Numbered from the stretch's first letter, positions 34,640-47,033 are shown. The stretch is 64,000 nt of DNA from Microvelia longipes (GCA_018340805.1 JACMZG010000008.1:20601898-20665897); one strand, 5' to 3'. The notes: generated by a model not told the origin, from the sequence alone. Program-made: numbers and translations.

Positions 34640-34800
34640 TAGTAAAGAGACTTATTGGTCATAGTCGGCTTAGTTGCCATCTAATCCTGATGGGTTAGAT
34701 AGCCTGGCAACGTGCAGGCTATGTAAGGATGCCGAGGAAACTCCTTTGGATACCACCACCTTTGGACACAAATCACTTGTCCTGCATTGGCACACCATCC
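34640..34800 (+). pseudogene. Non-LTR retrotransposon remnant: C-terminal Cys-rich end
   Basis: One frame reads LIGHSRLSCHLILMG and, after a frameshift, the next reads LDSLATCRLCKDAEETPLD. This is the usual LTGH-x-L-x-HL ... CRLC-x-EEETP-H end of jockey/R1-like ORF2 proteins. The spacing from the RNase H piece (about 420 bp) fits one decayed element. Frameshift and lost His show it is non-functional. Confidence 0.65.
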
Positions 34801-35015
34801 TGGATGGTGTAAAAAGGATTGAAAGTGAGATAGTCCGGGTTCGAAACTCAAATATTTTTGCGACTGATAGACTTCCTTTTATGTGCTGTCTTTCTAAGAA
34901 GACGTTAAAAGAGACGTGAAGGCGGTTGTTTCAAGACTGTGCGATGTTAGTTACTCGTAAAAGATCCCTTAATTTAAATGAATCAGGATTAAGGTACAAT
35001 TTAGTATCCTTAATT
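34801..35015 (+). mobile_element. Degenerate SINE copy
   Basis: Contains GATGGTGTAAAAAGGATTG and box-B-like GGGTTCGAAACTC, then body blocks GACTGTGCGATGTTAG, ACTCGTAAAAGATCCCT and ACAATTTAGTATCCTTA shared with the SINEs at 23.8, 29.1 and 44.4 kb. Confidence 0.6.
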
Positions 35016-38000
35016 ATGTCTTATATGTATAATATATATTGGTATCAGTAAACCATCGACCCCCACTGCCTATCCTCATCCGTCCGACGAATAGCCAATA
35101 GAAAAAGACAGTGTTGTATTTACGCAAAAATTTCTAAAATAGAGTTATTTACGATTCAGCGAAATATACCTCTCTTTTCAGCAGTACATACTTAATCTGG
35201 AAGTAAAGTTTTGGTTGATTTAAAGGTAAGATCTGTTGTAATTAGAATGAGATCTGTTTCCCACAGAGTTAGGCTAGGTCAAAAACATTATTAAATCATA
35301 AAACTGCATTCCATAGCAATTATATAATCATATAAATCTATCGATTATTCTTAACTTTATCTTTTTACCATCTATAACCAGTCAAGCTTTTTTTAAAAGA
35401 AAATTATTAATATTTTAAATTAAAAAAAATCTTAAATAATAAAAATGAATAAAAAGAGAAAATGTTGAAGTACAATTAATTTAAAGAATAGTGTATGAAT
35501 GAGTAATGACTGGCAAAAATAAACAAATTATATGGGAGAAGGAAAACAACAGTCTAAAGTTGATTTTTGTGCCAAGTTTGAATAGAGTATTTGCAATAAT
35601 TTATAGTTATATTTATTTTACTGTAGGTATGTAATGTTTTACACTAGAACTCCGAAACCGGTATCTGAACTGAATTATCCGTTCCAGTTGTTTTCAATTT
35701 AATAACTCCTAAGTGGTTTTTACATAGTTGCCTATATGGTGTGTGTAGGTCTATGCTATGTCAGTTATTATCGTATCTCCGACTTATTATTTGTTGCTAG
35801 AGTTAAACTAGTCTAAGTTGAGCTGTCCGAAAAAATATTTTTAGTCGTGTTTCTCTGTCATTAATGACAACAATCAAACATTATCGATCATCGGTAATCA
35901 CAAAATTGGCACGCATCTAGTCCTGTTTAAGGCTATTTATGTTTAGTTTCATCTTAGTATCTGATAGTATAGAACAGTATCTCATAACTGGAGGTGTTTA
36001 TTTAAGTCTATCTGCCCTCTCCTCCAAGTCCTTAGCCAAGCAAAACTTGTAGTGGGGAGGGGGAGTCCCAGAGTAATCCTATGTATTACTTACTAAGAGA
36101 TATTCGCTGAAAATGACTTGGTAAGAAGGGGCGACATTTTTTCACCAGAGGGGAGGGCACTGGCACTCCCTTGGTGACGTTTGAAAAGCTTAAACTTGGC
36201 CCCTTCAAATTTATTTCACATCTATTCTACTTTCTATTCTACAAGTTTTTATTATGAGCAAATATAAAATGAAATTGCTAATATTTCAAAAAGCTAATTT
36301 TTAACATTTTTTTTAAAAATTCCTCAAAAGAGCTTGAACTATTTGGTAAATGTCCACAAAGATTCATTTGGGACCGCCATGGGATTGACACAGTAGCGCA
36401 TAACGTGTGTCAAGGTATGTCTAAGAGTAAAAACGTTAAGATTTATCACATAATCATTGATGGAAATTGCAAAAAAGTGTAGGATGAGCGTAGCGAATAC
36501 GATCTTATGAGGAAAAGTTCCGAGGTACCCGTACCCGATTTTGTGTCTTACAAGCGTTTTATTATTTTAGTTACATTACATTTGTAATCTTTATTCGATT
36601 ATGTTAAAAACCTAAGGTGTAAAGATTACCTACAATGTTTCAAACCCCAATCGATAGAGACTCTCTAGTAATAATATATCTATGTTTATAAATAATAACA
36701 CTTTTTGTAAGCGCTAAATGCCACAATTCCATCACTTTCTGAACAAAAAAATCGAAATTTAAAACTTGAATGAAACCTTTCCTACTTATCAATGATCTCA
36801 AATAAAATTATGTTCTACTTAAACTCCATAAGATGTCTTTCAAATCATGTCACTCTAATTTATATTATAAACTCTTACATAACCATTTATAACAACTGGA
36901 AAATTCATGAAAGTGTTATTTAACTTAGTTTGTATGTCATATAATAAGATTCAATTGATACTAAAGTAACTAAAAGTGAATCAATTCATAAATTATTTTA
37001 CTTGCACGTTTTCTTAATTAGTATTGACTCATTTTAAATTGTAATTAAGATTTGAAATAATGGTAAATGGAAGTATTAATACACTTAATTTGTAGCTATC
37101 TATTGTAGATTAAAACTTCCATGACTTTATGAGACTTTATGATTATCTTTTTATAATACATCTTGCGGCTCGAAGGACCAAATATTTATTTAGCTTGTGT
37201 TAGAATTATATATATCCACCGTTATACTTTTTAAGGTTGTTAATTAGATTTTAGTAAGATTAAGGATAAGTATTTGGTAGATAGTTGTTTAATTGTTTAT
37301 TTATTATTGATTATTAAAATTACAACATGACAAGATAGTGGTGATATCAGTTATTTGTTGATACTTAAAAGGATGTGACTGGAAAGGCTGAGTATTATTT
37401 TGACCCTATGCCCCTTCAAAGTTTTTAGTTTTGATATATCTTTAAATCTGTGTACTAAGTACACCGGTCTTGTACCAGTGCACTTTTGAACTCTAATGTA
37501 ACTCTTAAAGATTATCTTTTTGTTCTGTTGGCTATGCTGTGTTTTGTCAAAACACTCAAAAAGGTTAAAAGTGGAACATCCGACAGACTTAATAAATTTT
37601 CAAATCGATTTTTCTTGTCTTTTGTGTAGATTTGGATCAGTGATAGGTAGTTGTGTCGTAAGGCACCTTTTAACTCTCTCCGACTTCAAACTAGAAAGGA
37701 AATTTTTGCGAAAGACATAAGGTCTGTTCTAGAGATAAAACTTAAAGCTGGCCGGAAAAAGTTATTTTCCCTTTTTATCATGTTCAAGCTCCAGATAAAA
37801 AAATAACAAACTTATTTTACCTCTCAATTTCCTAAAATAAAATTCAGGCGCGATGGTCCATACGGCGGGCGAATTTCCTTTAAAATGCGTTTTTCCGTTC
37901 TAAAGAATCCATTTTTGCTCAAGGTTCCGATTTATCCATTATAACTTGAGCAGTTATTCAATTATCAAGCCCTATTAGTAGCTAATTTTTTTCTGTATTT

Positions 38001-39902
38001 TTCAAAGGAAATGTTAATAATTACAAAACTAAATGTTGGTTGTACCAAACTATGTTTCTAACATTGGCAGTGCTCACCATTATTTACACTAGTTGAATGC
38101 TCAGATGGTTTCTTAAAAGGTTTTAAAGAATTTCCTTTGAATAATTCAAAGGAAATTCAGCTCTAGCTTGAACACAGCGGGTGTTGTACTTGAAACAGAC
38201 AGCATAACGAAAGCCAACTCAGATCGTGAAATGGATGATCATGAATAAAAATAAAACTCGGTTTTTAGAATTTAGGGCGAACACAAGACTTCCTTTATAC
38301 CTTCGGTAGTAGGTAAGGAGAGGTAACAATAAAAACATGTTAAGTTCGACTTTAAGGGTTCGGATCTAATCCTGTCTTGGCCCTTCTAAAATAAAGATCG
38401 TAAGGTCTCACACATCTAGGGATACTTCAATATTCTTTTTAATATGTTATTCATGTGCTAAGTTATATAAACTTTAAACATGAGTTTAAAGTTATGTGTC
38501 ATTAAGTTATACGGTATTCATATGTTAAGTTCTAGATAAAGTAATATATAAACCAAGTAGGGGCGAGGGATATATATTTTTTGATCCAGCTAATAGCTGA
38601 CTCAAAAATAAAAAATAGCTAAAATTGGAATTATTGCGAATGAGCCTTTTAGAATTTCAGGTTTTTATTTAATTTTTTGGCGACCCTGATAACAATAGGT
38701 AGTTTTAATTTTTATAATTTTTCGTACTTATATGTGCGTGATAATTTAATGATTTTGTTTTAAATTCTGTGAAACAATTGTTACTATAATTTAGTTAAGG
38801 AAAAGAGAATCTAGGAAAGGTCAATAAAAAACATATTTATTTATTGTAAAAATCACATGTTTTTATTAAGATTTTGAAGAACATTGTATTGCATTAAATA
38901 TAACTTTAAATTACAATTGCTTTTATTATATTAAAAAAATGTAGATTAAGTTGTTAAATTACTAATTACAATTAATATTTGAAAGGTAAAAACAAATATC
39001 ATTCGCAAAAATGTACTAAGTTATGTAGTGCACACGAAAAAGGTTTTATTAGCCGCTCGTTTAAAGTAATTTAAAGAAACCTTGTATTTACAGATTCGAA
39101 CTTAAACCTCTATCGGATGTGACTAAACGTATTTTTAACACAAATTATTAACAATTTTTATTAAAATGTACAAAAAAGTGCAATACAAACAAAAATTTTA
39201 GTACCGTTAATTGTTTACATTTGCGAGGGTAAACAAGATGGCTGAGCCCATAGGAAAAATTTGAGCTAACTACCTCCTGGGGGACAATGTGTGATCTACA
39301 TACTAGGTCTGACAGAAATTCGCATTTGTTTCTCTTCTTGGTTTACAAGTCATATGTTGCTCTATAGTTCTTAGTTTCCGATTAAAATGTTTATTTATCT
39401 TGAAACCGTATTTGGCGGTCTCTTAGCATCAATGATATTCCGAGAATTGATGTCTATACAGTGTGAAGTCAAATATATCAGAAACACTCAGCCGCCCTTT
39501 TCTTCGCCTTGATGTTCTACGAATTTTTCCTTATCTTTATTTTGACAACAAACCAATATTTATCTCATTTCCTTCTATATTCTCAATAAACAGTTTAATA
39601 ACTATCCATTCCTAAATAGTTCTCTAATAATAAGAATTAATTAAAACAAAGATACATTTAATTCATTGGATATGAATAAATTTAACTAAAAAGTCTTTTT
39701 AGTGTACTTATTGTTATGAACAAGTATAATTTTTGCTATAACCTAAAATAAGATTAATTTAGGTAAATTCTTTAACTGAGTGTTATTTTTTTTTTATTTT
39801 ATTAAATTATGTGACCAAATTTCTTTTTGGTCCATTTTGTTATTATAATAATTCTAATGTTGTAGCTTCATAATTTGATAATAGATGAATTATTAAAAAA
39901 AT
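35016..39902. other. AT-rich intergenic region with repeat pieces
   Basis: No supportable gene. A reverse-oriented family R copy lies at 35640-35940 and a family-R-type end (GATGAGCGTAGCGAA, AAAGTTCCGAGGTACCCG) near 36480-36545. A decayed family R piece may lie near 38270-38340. Otherwise unrecognised. Confidence 0.55.
35640..35940. repeat. Dispersed repeat family R, reverse copy
   Basis: CTCCGAAACCGGTATCTGAA, AATTATCCGTT, AAGTGGTTTTTACATAGTTG and CAGTTATTATCGTATCTCC are reverse complements, in order, of blocks in the copies at 26.2 and 41.9 kb. Confidence 0.65.
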
Positions 39903-40132
39903 CAGGTACTGAGGTACTCGGTATTTTTCCGTACTGGTGACTCGGGTATTTATCCGTACTTGAGTGACCTGGTATTTTTCCGACTGAGTGACTCGGTATT
40001 TCTTTCCCCGATACTGAGTGACTTCGGTATTTTCGTACTGAGTGACTCGGTATTCACAACTGAGTGACTCGGTATTTTTCCGTACTGAGTGACTCGGTAT
40101 TTTTCCGTACTGAGTGACTCGGTATTTTTCCA
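39903..40132. repeat. 25-bp minisatellite, about nine copies
   Basis: Unit GTACTGAGTGACTCGGTATT followed by TTTCC, with small deletions in the left copies. Confidence 0.95.
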
Positions 40133-40490
40133 CACAACTTCGGACTCGCTTCGCTCGTCCTCAGAATGTTAACCGTGACATGCTGATGATTCAGAGAGTA
40201 AAGTATTATTACTTCGGTAATATGCTCAACCTCAGAATAAAATGGTTATCTTAAGTCTAGAGTGTTATAACTTCGGACTTGCTTTACTCTTCCTCAGAAT
40301 ATAATGATTATCCGGAGGCTAAGGTGGTATTATGTGGTCTCGGTGCGTTTGACCTCAGAATAAAGTGGTTATCCGAAGCCTAGCTTGTTATGACTTCAGA
40401 ACCGCTTTGCTCGTCCTGAGAATGTCATGATTACTTGCAGCTTAAGGTTGCATTACTTAAGCCTTGCTGCACTGGACCTCAGAATTATTA
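40133..40490. repeat. Degenerate 61-bp tandem repeat, about six copies
   Basis: CCTCAGAAT or a close variant recurs about every 61 bp, preceded by ACTTCGGACTCGCTTCGCTC-like blocks and followed by TGGTTATC-type blocks. It directly abuts the 25-bp array. Confidence 0.8.
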
Positions 40491-41860
40491 GGTTAGGAAA
40501 TATGTAAGGAGTAGCAGCCTTAGGTTAATTAAAGCTTAGAAAAATTACACGGTAAAAAGGCATTCAATAAAATAATATGGGTTTATAAGATTCAGGGTAA
40601 TTTAATAAAGAACATGTTTTTAACTTAAAGCACATTTCTTTAAAAACCTCCATAAAAATAACCTCCCTTCAAGAAAAACCCAGAATCAGTTTATACTGAT
40701 TATACTCACCAGGTTATACTCTTATATCAATATTAACGAATGTATTAAAGATTTGTGATCGTACTTAGTTGCCTAGTTTTTTATTATTTTAGTTCTTCAT
40801 TGGAATATTGGCACTATATTTTATAATGGTATCACATGATTTAATAATTCATCTTGTTGCAGCAAAAAGTCATGATTTCGACAGATGTAAACAAACTGTT
40901 TCATATAGTAAGTGTCGCAACAAAGCATAATATATGTTCACCAATAACTTATACAAACTAAAAGTATAATAGCTGTAGAATTTCTAAATAATTTTATCAT
41001 TGTATAGGCCATTCCAATCATTCTATAGGTGTATTTGTGCTATCCAGATAATTATTTTTTATGAAGTCATTAACCAGCAATAATGACTCGGTAAACATTT
41101 TAAAAATCATAAAACGCGGAAAAATGTTGCTATTATTTTGAGATTTTGTACGCATTTAGTCATGTTTAAGACTAACATATGTTAATATCAACACCAATAA
41201 CGTCTTTCCACTAATTTTAAACTTAATTAAGCAGAGCCGGCTTTCGGCAATAATGGAACAGTGCCGTGGTGAGGTGTTGAGTCTTTCAATTCATGGAATC
41301 TGTCAGATTGCAATTGTTGGTGTTGATATTATTGTAGAAAATTCCACTGCGCATATTGAAGTTACTAACATGTGTGTCAAGTTTCATCTCATTATCAACA
41401 TTATCAAATGACTTGTGTAGGATTTTTAAAAAATTGTAAAAAATCGGTACAAAATTCGGTACAAGTGTATCCCTTTACGAAAATAGGTACATTAAGTTTC
41501 GTTTAATACAAGTTTATCCATTGTTTTTTGATGGATCATAAAACTTAAGCACCATCGTCTGTGTTCAGTGCCTGGATGGGTGACCCCTCGGAATAAAACG
41601 GATGTATTTATTACTACCTTAGAACGAGCGTAGCGAGTCCGAAGTAGGGGGAATGTGTGTACCGAATCCGCTACGATGAGGAAAAGTTGCGAAGTACCCT
41701 GTATCCAATTTATCACAATATTTAAAAAAATTGAATTCAAATTATTTGATAAACATTGTAGTAATGCTGATAATGAGATGAAATTTAGCACATAAGTTGG
41801 TTGGTCTTATATATGACTACATGCATGCTGAAACCGATCTAAATTTTTGCAGAGTCATTA

Positions 41861-42126
41861 TTGCAGGTTTATGTATTTATATACAAAATATATTCCGGAT
41901 GGCACAACTAGACCTAAACATTGCTTTTTGTAACAAGTTTCAACTTTCTAGCATAAATACACTGGGAGCTACGATGATAACTGACGCACATACAGACTGA
42001 CAACTTTGTCAAAACCACTTAAGAGAATTAAACAAATCTAAAACGGAAAATTCAGGAACATCCCGGTTTCGGATTTTTTTTTTGCAAACAACACTTTTCC
42101 TACATACGTACAGTATAAATGAGGAA
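41861..42126. repeat. Dispersed repeat family R, copy
   Basis: Blocks CCGGATGGCACAACTAGACC, TTTTTGTAACAAGTTTCAAC, AGCTACGATGATAACTGACG, GACAACTTTGTCAAAACCAC, AAAACGGAAAATTCAGG and CACTTTTCCTACATACGTAC match the copies at 26.2 and 47.0 kb. A GAGCGTAGCGAGTCCGAAGT motif of the family's end lies nearby at about 41627. Confidence 0.7.
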
Positions 42127-43143
42127 TTACAACTCGCATCATATTTTACATTATAATTTGTACAAATTTTCGGAGTTGCTAAAAAGGCAAATTCTTGAGC
42201 CGGGCAATTAGTTTTACGCAATAAGAATATTAGTGATTAATACGAATAGTATTATGTAATAGAATTGTGCTAAAAATCCGAAGTCAATGAGGCACATAAT
42301 GGTTGTATTTTCTTATTTGGCAACAAAATTTACTAAATTTTACTTTCGCTTATATTATCCTTTAAGTTCTGGCTTTCTCCGGATTAGTTGCTGAATCAGC
42401 GTGGAGCGTGGTAAATATTTAGAGATTAAGAGCTATTTTAGCGAAATATTTTCTAAAAAAAAATACTGAGGTATTCCCTACTTGTACCCGATTACTTTAA
42501 TTATTTTCTTTCTTTTTTCGGATTAAAGCAAAAACAATCTAACTCACGTGTAATATAACCTAATTATAACCCTTTCTTAATCCTATCTTGAAATTTTATA
42601 AGTTTTAAGATAGGTTTCATCTAAGTTACATCCTATGTTTTATCTTTCAAGAAGAAAAAAAGAAACAGTCCGTCAATGCAGGACAGGTTGTCAGGTTAAG
42701 AAGACCCCTTCTGTTGTCCGAGCCTTTTTAATCTTCTTAAAAATTTTGGTGCTTCAAAGAGTTAATCCTTGAAAAGTCCTTCTTAAGCTCTCGTATGAAG
42801 TTTGACTTAAACTTCATTATAAGAAAACCCTTAGTTCAAGGGGGCTTTATTTCTATTAAAATTTCAAGTATTTATCTTTGTAAACGACCCGGCTTAGTTT
42901 TTTGACTTAGTAAGTTAAAACGCACTTAAAAACAGTATCAAATACTTTTAAAGTAATAACAGATGTTTTCTATTACTTCTTTTTTACTTTTATTTTTTCT
43001 TTATGTTTTCTTGTATTGACTGTCTTATTCCCGGAGCTCAGAGGATATTTTCTACGTTAACATGACGTAAGTCGTTCATCATTCGGCCATAGGAGTAGAG
43101 TTATAAAGACTGTTTTATTTTGAGGCTAGTTAAAATGCTGACT

Positions 43144-43406
43144 CAGCAAATTTATAAAATTATTAGAACACTTAAAGATTTTATTAAAAGTAAAGCAGAG
43201 AGCATTCGACCTAACAAGAGGTCATCAACAATGCCTATTTAGGCATTGTTGTTGTTAATTAGAACACTTAAAGATTTTATTAAAAGTAAAGCAGAGAGCT
43301 TTCGACCTATTTAGGCATTGTTGATGACCTCTTGTTAGGTCGAAAGCTCTCTGCTTTACTTTTAATAAAATCTTTAAGTGTTCTAATAATTTTATAAAAT
43401 TTGCTG
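43144..43406. repeat. Large near-perfect palindrome (263 bp)
   Basis: Left arm CAGCAAATTTATAAAATTAT... and right arm ...TTTTATAAAATTTGCTG pair over about 98 bp each, including AGTAAAGCAGAGAGC / GCTCTCTGCTTTACT and CGACCTAACAAGAGGTCAT / ATGACCTCTTGTTAGGTCG. The centre has an internal partial copy of the left arm. Could fold into a long hairpin; open frames over it are non-coding. Confidence 0.92.
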
Positions 43407-43423
43407 GTAGTAAAAGTAAAAGT

Positions 43424-43540
43424 AAAAAGTAAAGCAGAGAGCTTCGACCTAACAAAAGAGGTCACCAACAATGCCTAAATAGGCACTGATGATGACCGCT
43501 TGTTAGGTCGAAAGCGCTCTGCTTTACTTTTAATAAAATC
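43424..43540. repeat. Second palindrome adjoining the 43.1-kb one
   Basis: GTAAAGCAGAGAGCTTCGACC on the left pairs with GGTCGAAAGCGCTCTGCTTTAC on the right, with AACAATGCCTAAATAGGCAC in the centre. A diverged head-to-tail copy of the first palindrome. Confidence 0.85.
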
Positions 43541-43554
43541 TTTAATGTAGAGAG

Positions 43555-44260
43555 ACTTTTTATTCTTTCGTTCTATTATGATGGACTCCATTCATGCTCA
43601 TTCTAAAACAAACTAATAAAATTATTATTTTATTTTTTAAATTCTGAAAAACACACAGCACTAAAGAAAACAAAATTTGTAACCTCTTTACTTTTTGCCT
43701 ACATCGCTTCATTTTTAGAAAACAGAAAATTACCTTTAATTACTTAAATATAACCTCTTTAATCTTTCTCCTTCCTCGGGTTATTTAGAAATTATTTTAT
43801 GTTAACTTTTTTCAAATTCTTGTTAAGGGTTACCGTTATAAAGCAAAACTAGATGTTTAATTTCGCTGCGACTTTAGAGTGAACTATGAGTTGATGATAT
43901 AGTTTAGTGCTAATTGTATGTTATTTGGTCTAGTTAGAAGTTGCTAATTGTGTCTTCTACAGTCATAACCTTGTTACACTCGGTTCTCACTGTAAGGATG
44001 TGTAGTATGGATGTATGTGTGACGGTGTTTCTTATGTTGAAAATGATTTGGTTCGTTAACCTTCGTTAAATATCTAATGTCAAAAAGATAACGTAGATTG
44101 TACGTTAGGCTTGGGGATTTTTGCAGAATTGCTTTAGATTATTTTACATCGAAACACCGTTGTACTGGTAAGGTGTATTGCATTGTGGAAATTTAAAAGA
44201 CAGGAGAGGGAGTGATATAGCGTCATAGATTTTTACTTTTCTTTATTTATACATATAGGA
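43555..44260. other. AT-rich region, nothing recognisable
   Basis: No coding sequence, tandem repeat or relation to the other repeats was recognised. Confidence 0.45.
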
Positions 44261-44261
44261 A

Positions 44262-45130
44262 AAGTATTGTGTTTGTAAACAAATCCGAAACCTGGATGTC
44301 TCCTGAATTATCCGTTTCAGGGTTTTTAAGACCTCTTGAGTGGTTTTTACAAAGTTGTCTGTATGTGTGTGTGAGAATATTTGTGTGTTAGTGTGTGTCT
44401 CAAGAGTCACTCGTGGTATAGTGGTTAAGTACGCGGCCAATATACAGATGAATGGACTTAAAATTACGAGTTTATTTAGTCATGGGTTTCAATCGCAGCA
44501 CGGCCTCTGGGATTTTTATGAGAGTTCGGTGGTCTCGAGCCTGTGCGTTGTCAGGTACTCGTTAAAGATCCCTCACCCTAAATGAAACTGGGTATAGGTA
44601 AAATTTAGGACCCTCAGATTAGATTCATTATAATACTATAGTGTGTCTGCCTTGTAGTTTAAAGGTAATGTATTGAGGTTTGGTTTAACAGTCGAGGGAC
44701 GTGGTTTCCTAGTTTTCTCTAGACTATAAGAGTCAATAAAATATGTATGATTGCTTTGAAAAAAGCATGAGAGGAACCATAGAAATCCACGGTCTTTTAT
44801 CTAGATTAAATTATAATATACCTACACTTGAAATTAAAAGGAGTAGAACACTATCTTAGGGAGCTGGCAAAAAGGGCCCTACAACGTGGCCTACTTGCCT
44901 GGTAGTTACTACCACTCTCCTCATATTACTACTACTACTATTATGTGTATCTGTTATCGTCGTAGCTCCCAGTGTATTTATACTAAAGAGATGAAACTTT
45001 GAACAAAAACCAGTCTCTGGGTTTAGTAGTGTTATCCGGAATGAATTTTTTTAAGACGTCATAAATCTACAATAATGACTCTGCGAAAATTTCGAAAAAT
45101 TTTAAAACGCAAAAAACATTAACCAGCAAG
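44262..45130. repeat. Dispersed repeat family R, reverse copy split by a SINE
   Basis: Left part 44262-44400 has AAATCCGAAACCTGG, TGAATTATCCGTTTCAGG and GTGGTTTTTACAAAGTTGTC. Right part from about 44944 continues with CTGTTATCGTCGTAGCTCCC in the order expected for an uninterrupted copy. The SINE between them is therefore the later insertion. Confidence 0.7.
44403..44943 (+). mobile_element. Full-length tRNA-derived SINE (about 541 bp), nested
   Basis: Head AGAGTCACTCGTGGTATAGT-GG-TTAAG (box A), box-B-like GGGTTTCAATCGCAG, body GTGGTCTCGAGCCTGTGCGT, AAAGATCCCTCACCC and AATTTAGGACCCTCAG, 3' part AAAAAGGGCCCTACAACG, tail ATTACTACTACTACTATTAT. Collinear with the minus-strand copy at 29095-29578. 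Flanks GTGTGTCT and GTGTATCT may be a diverged target duplication. Confidence 0.87.
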
Positions 45131-45205
45131 ATGTGTTGCAGAATAAATTTTACGACTTATATATTCTGATGACAAGCAAAGCCATGGGCGTAGCCAGGGT
45201 TGCCT

Positions 45206-45241
45206 TTAAGGGGAGGGGGGCTCCTCTCCCCTTAAAGGCTT
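45206..45241. repeat. GC-rich hairpin
   Basis: GCCTTTAAGGGGAG pairs with CTCCCCTTAAAGGC around a G/C-rich loop. It follows GGGCGTAGCCAGGGTT, a motif whose complement recurs near 22930 and 31150. Confidence 0.85.
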
Positions 45242-45381
45242 GAAACTCTTGGTAGCAACAAAGTGTCGGCGCTGAGGAACGCCTTCATGTGGCCACATTG
45301 TTGTTGTTTTGTTAAAATCTAGAATCAGTTTGTCATATTACTAGTTTATAGGTAGCATACTGCCACGAAAAACAAAACGAC

Positions 45382-45794
45382 CCCAACAAAAACACTCCGT
45401 GAAAAAATGCAGCCTTTTTTTAAGCCTTTAAAATACGTCTTTACTTAATTATAAGTAAAGAAATTTCTGACTTGGCAAGAACGCTAAATAACGAAATTAG
45501 AAATAGAATAAATAATAGATATACCTATTTAAAAAAAAAAAAAAAAACTTTCAATATTAATTTGAGGAAGAAATTCACGATTAATTATTTTTTACCTCTG
45601 CGTTCTTGTCTAGTCAGAAATTTCTTTACTGTTAAATTTTGTAAGGCTTTTGAGCGCATACGTTGCGGATATTAAATAAACATCTATATCTCTTAAGATT
45701 TATGAAAACAACGAATGAATAGACTTGGCGTAAGTGATATCATAACTTTTTACGCAAGACTTGGCTGCATTTTTCACGGACTGTTTTTGTTGGG
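45382..45794. mobile_element. Foldback/MITE-like element (413 bp)
   Basis: Left CCCAACAAAAACACTCCGTG and AAAAATGCAGCC are the inverted complement of right GGCTGCATTTTTCACGGACT and GTTTTTGTTGGG. Inner arms GTAAAGAAATTTCTGAC and GTCAGAAATTTCTTTAC also pair. No clear target duplication and no coding sequence. Confidence 0.8.
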
Positions 45795-46463
45795 ATATAT
45801 ATTTAAGCTTATTATTCTCATAAGCTTATTTTACCTTTGGAATTCGCTAAAATTTAGTTGATACTGAATGACTTTCATGAAATATTATACTCTAATTATT
45901 AACTATTAACTTTTGATTGGATATAACCTAATTTCCTCTATTATGCCCTTTTAGTTAACAATTATTTATATTAAAAATAATTTTCTATTTATTATTAACT
46001 TCCATTAAAAATAATATAAGAAATGGGGTCCTTTATCTTTAACGTTTATCCTCTAAGTGAAGAGAAATTTCCCTTTTTGTTTTATTATTTTCTAAATATT
46101 TTTATTTGAAATCTCTGGGTGGTCCGCCACTGACTGTATTTAAGAGTAATATAAAGCCGTTATATATTAAATAGATATTGATATTCTAATTGTGAGTCAT
46201 ATCACGACATTCTTTTAGGAATTAATTCGAGATTTAATGTTATAGAGTATTAAGAATGAAAGGTTTTTCTTTTATTGGTATCTTATTACTTAAAAGTTTT
46301 CGTTTAGGAGCCTTTTGCCTCTGGCCGCTGAATCGATTCAGCATCCCTACAACATTAAAAAATATGACAGCTTGTTTAAATACCATTTTAAGTTAAAAAC
46401 TTTAATAGTTTGGATAACATCATATTGTTGGATTAATGACGCCAAACATTTTTGTAACTGTCA

Positions 46464-46512
46464 CCGCCTCCGTGGCGCACTGGTCGTTAGAGCGCAAGCT
46501 GATAGGGTTTAT
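46464..46512 (+). repeat. tRNA-like relic (SINE head)
   Basis: GCCTCCGTGGCGCACTGGTC followed by GTTAGAGCGCAAG resembles the 5' half and box A of a tRNA. The T arm is not recognisable, so this is not a working tRNA. Confidence 0.5.
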
Positions 46513-46848
46513 AAAATGATTCAATTGGAGGGTTTTTATGAATGAAAGCAAATTTTTTTTACATGTTAGGTTATAGTCTGGCGGTGACGTCATTACAGAA
46601 ATCAGTATAGACAACTTTCATTATAATACTAACAAATTAGAGCCCTACTACTTAAAGAAGAAATATTTTAAAATAACTTTTTAAGAAATTATTTCTTAGG
46701 ATACATTCATCGAGATTTAAAACACGGCAATTTTTATTTAAACATGTTTGAAATAAAATAAGTGATGTTTTATGGTTAACCTAGAGAATGTTGTTTTGAA
46801 AGTTTATGTATAAATTATTGCCACCCTGTGTACGTAAGCTTCCTTGGC

Positions 46849-46917
46849 TCCGTGGTTCAAGCGGTCGCACGGGATCTCGAAGGTTGTCGGTTCGAATGCC
46901 GGTCGGGGCGGAGTCTT
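46849..46917 (+). repeat. tRNA-like relic with boxes A and B
   Basis: GGCTCCGTGGTTCAAGCGGT and TCGGTTCGAATGCCGG resemble box A and a T arm. 5' GCTCCG can pair with 3' CGGGGC. The anticodon region is too short for a cloverleaf, so a SINE head or tRNA pseudogene fits better than a functional tRNA. Confidence 0.5.
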
Positions 46918-47033
46918 TTATTAGTTTATTTTTGATCTTTTGAGTATTTCTTTATGTGTCTAACTGGTTTTCGAACGAATCGATCGAAACATTTTAACCA
47001 TTTTTTCAAAATTATTGCTCGTTATTAATGTCA

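Noticed and set aside
39843..40135. Minus-strand frames with repeated TESLS / VTQYGK units
   Set aside because: Artefacts of the 25-bp minisatellite; two frames are open at once and the array has indels.
46849..46917. Functional tRNA gene
   Set aside because: Boxes A and B are present but the anticodon arm is too short for a cloverleaf, so it was kept only as a tRNA-like relic.
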